The notes beneath the pieces were generated by a model. It worked only from the letters and a program-made list of their open reading frames with translations, was not told where the DNA came from and ran no database searches. From contig CAJPSL010000025.1 of the NCBI GenBank assembly GCA_905373315.1, positions 1-6,734 of the forward strand: a stretch of 6,734 nt of DNA, given 5' to 3'. The translations under genes and the position numbers were made by a program. Below are positions 6,125 to 6,734 of the stretch, one piece after another; the first letter of the stretch is position 1; each line of letters opens with the position of its first letter. This DNA is from Candidatus Saccharimonadota bacterium (GTDB lineage: Bacteria > Patescibacteriota > Saccharimonadia > Saccharimonadales > Saccharimonadaceae).

Positions 6125-6199
6125 TCCGGCATAGCTCAGTGGTAGAGCGGTTGGCTGTTAACCAATAGGTCGCTGGTTCGAGCCCAGCTGCCGGAGCCA
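6125..6199 (+). tRNA. tRNA-Asn (GTT), CCA encoded
   Basis: A full cloverleaf can be drawn. The acceptor stem TCCGGCA (6125-6131) pairs perfectly with TGCCGGA (6189-6195). The D stem is GCTC/GAGC (6134-6137, 6145-6148). The anticodon stem is GTTGG/CCAAT with one G-U pair (6150-6154, 6162-6166), and the loop CTGTTAA holds anticodon GTT at 6157-6159. The variable loop is AGGTC. The T stem is GCTGG/CCAGC (6172-6176, 6184-6188) with loop TTCGAGC. The discriminator is G6196 and CCA is encoded at 6197-6199. Anticodon GTT reads AAC and AAU, hence asparagine. The antisense strand of its 3' half is the coding end of the gtrA-family gene. Confidence 0.97.
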
Positions 6200-6610
6200 A
6201 GAAAAGACACGTCTACGGAGGTGTTTTTTCTTTGTTCCTCGAAATACGATTCGGTACCATACGAAATTCCACATCAGACTGATGCTGGTGGCGGCTAATT
6301 TTGCCATACTCAAACCAAAAGTGCTGGTTATCCCGAGCAGTTGGACGAGTAACCATATGACGGTTGGCTGTAAAACCCACAGGCCAGTGAGGGTGGTGCC
6401 GATAAACTGGACAATTGGCTGGTGGTCGGTTTTGAAGATGAAGCGCCTATTTAGGAGGTAGCTGCAGATCATCCCTGTGGTGGTTGACATGATGACAGCC
6501 AATAGTAGCGGTACAGTGAGCCATATCAACAGAGTGTATATCGTGATGTCAACGGCGGTATTAAGAACGCCGATGGCGGCAAAGGTGGTGAGTTGTTTGT
6601 GAATATTCAT
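6158..6610 (-). CDS. GtrA-family membrane protein (150 aa) with a C-terminal extension antisense to tRNA-Asn
   Basis: A GtrA-like protein (PF04138) with four predicted membrane helices (about residues 7-28, 33-53, 68-92 and 98-121). Family marks are the first-helix pattern F-x3-G-x2-N-x3-D (F10, G14, N17, D21), the NRRFIF block after helix 2 (54-59), and NFVWYRIVFR at the end of the domain (115-124). Members are thought to help move polyprenyl-linked sugars across the membrane for glycan decoration, which fits this neighbourhood. The domain is complete by residue 124. The remaining 26 residues (a basic KKKHLRRR segment, then QLGSNQRPIG) are encoded across the tRNA terminator and tRNA. The TAA stop is the complement of TTA 6158-6160 in the anticodon loop. 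ATG 6610 has no Shine-Dalgarno site, and a -10-like TATACT sits 7 nt upstream, suggesting a leaderless mRNA. Confidence 0.85.
   Translation of the reverse strand: MNIHKQLTTFAAIGVLNTAVDITIYTLLIWLTVPLLLAVIMSTTTGMICSYLLNRRFIFKTDHQPIVQFIGTTLTGLWVLQPTVIWLLVQLLGITSTFGLSMAKLAATSISLMWNFVWYRIVFRGTKKKHLRRRVFSWLRQLGSNQRPIG
6199..6232 (+). terminator. Rho-independent terminator of tRNA-Asn with UACG tetraloop
   Basis: AAGAAAAGACAC (starting 6199) pairs with GTGTTTTTTCTT (to 6232) with one G-U pair. The stem continues inward past a single G-G mismatch (6211/6220) to T6212-A6219 and C6213-G6218, closing on the loop TACG (6214-6217). C(UACG)G is a UNCG-class, very stable RNA tetraloop. The T-run at 6224-6229 supplies the U-tract, continuing as CTTTG. 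On the minus strand the loop reads CGTA and lacks UNCG stability, so the element favours tRNA termination. It lies inside the antisense gtrA-family reading frame. Confidence 0.75.
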
Positions 6611-6617
6611 GCGGGTG

Positions 6618-6623
6618 AGTATA
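6618..6623 (-). promoter_or_regulatory. Possible -10 element of a leaderless gtrA-family transcript
   Basis: Minus-strand TATACT ends 7 nt before ATG 6610, so transcription would start at or next to the start codon. The two TTTACA hexamers upstream have unsuitable spacing (11 and 22 bp), so no proper -35 is assigned. Confidence 0.35.
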
Positions 6624-6632
6624 GCGGGTGGG

Positions 6633-6654
6633 GCTGTAAAAGAGCTGTAAAGAA
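6633..6654. repeat. Two-copy tandem repeat, 11-bp period
   Basis: GCTGTAAAAGA (6633-6643) is followed directly by GCTGTAAAGAA (6644-6654), with GCTGTAAA identical in both. The period is about one helical turn, and the repeat lies just upstream of the gtrA-family gene. It could be a protein-binding site or a chance slippage repeat. Confidence 0.5.
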
Positions 6655-6715
6655 CTAAGAGCCTCGACTATTTTAAAGTGTAATTCATGCTAAGTTATCG
6701 CTTTTCTGATTGATG

Positions 6716-6731
6716 TATAATCTAGGTGGAG
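6716..6731 (+). promoter_or_regulatory. Promoter -10 and ribosome binding site for a gene just beyond the window
   Basis: TATAAT (6716-6721) is followed by AGGTGGAG (6724-6731), a good Shine-Dalgarno-like sequence three bases before the window edge. A plus-strand gene probably starts within about 10 nt past the end. The -35 is poor (TTATCG at 6695-6700, spacer 15). Besides this and the gtrA-side elements, the 124 bases after 6610 show nothing recognisable. Confidence 0.45.
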
Positions 6732-6734
6732 ATA

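Noticed and set aside
6125..6199. tRNA-Asn as an integration site of a mobile element
   Set aside because: No integrase, no second partial copy of the tRNA 3' end, and no phage or plasmid genes in the window.

Overview
The window looks like chromosomal DNA from a bacterium with a Gram-positive-type envelope, most plausibly a Candidatus Saccharibacteria (TM7) or related Patescibacteria member. This placement is an inference. It rests on an LCP-family wall-glycopolymer ligase with a C-terminal LytR_C domain, tightly overlapping genes, TGA used as a normal stop (which argues against the UGA-recoding SR1/Gracilibacteria), a tRNA with encoded CCA, and a mix of strong Shine-Dalgarno starts with apparently near-leaderless ones. 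No 16S rRNA or ribosomal protein gene is present to confirm it. No mobile element, CRISPR array or phage gene was seen.

Positions 1-4602 (+ strand) hold the distal end of a surface-polysaccharide operon of four genes whose ends overlap: the C-terminus of a polyprenyl-phosphate sugar-1-phosphate transferase (priming enzyme, cut by the window edge), a GT4 glycosyltransferase, an O-antigen ligase/polymerase-family (Wzy_C) membrane protein, and an LCP protein. The overlaps are 1, 20 and 26 nt. Together these would start a lipid-linked glycan, extend it, polymerise it outside the membrane and attach it to the cell wall. An extended -10 element inside the end of the wzy-like gene may give the LCP gene its own promoter.

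Positions 4638-5651 (- strand) encode a GalE-type UDP-hexose 4-epimerase, convergent with the operon. A perfect 9-bp hairpin that contains the LCP stop codon separates the two. At the position equivalent to E. coli GalE Tyr299 it carries Cys, as in human GALE. This predicts activity on UDP-GlcNAc/UDP-GalNAc as well as UDP-Glc/UDP-Gal, so it could supply donor sugars to the neighbouring glycan pathway.

Positions 5652-6063 hold a 55-bp divergent promoter region and a 118-aa protein that has a LexA-type winged-helix DNA-binding domain but no S24 autoprotease domain. Positions 6083-6232 are a complete tRNA-Asn(GTT) transcription unit: a good promoter, the tRNA with encoded CCA, and a UACG-tetraloop terminator. 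Positions 6158-6610 (- strand) encode a GtrA-family membrane protein whose reading frame runs antisense through that terminator and into the tRNA, stopping inside the anticodon loop. The last 124 bases (6611-6734) are intergenic. They hold a possible leaderless gtrA promoter, a short tandem repeat, and a promoter plus ribosome-binding site pointing out of the window.
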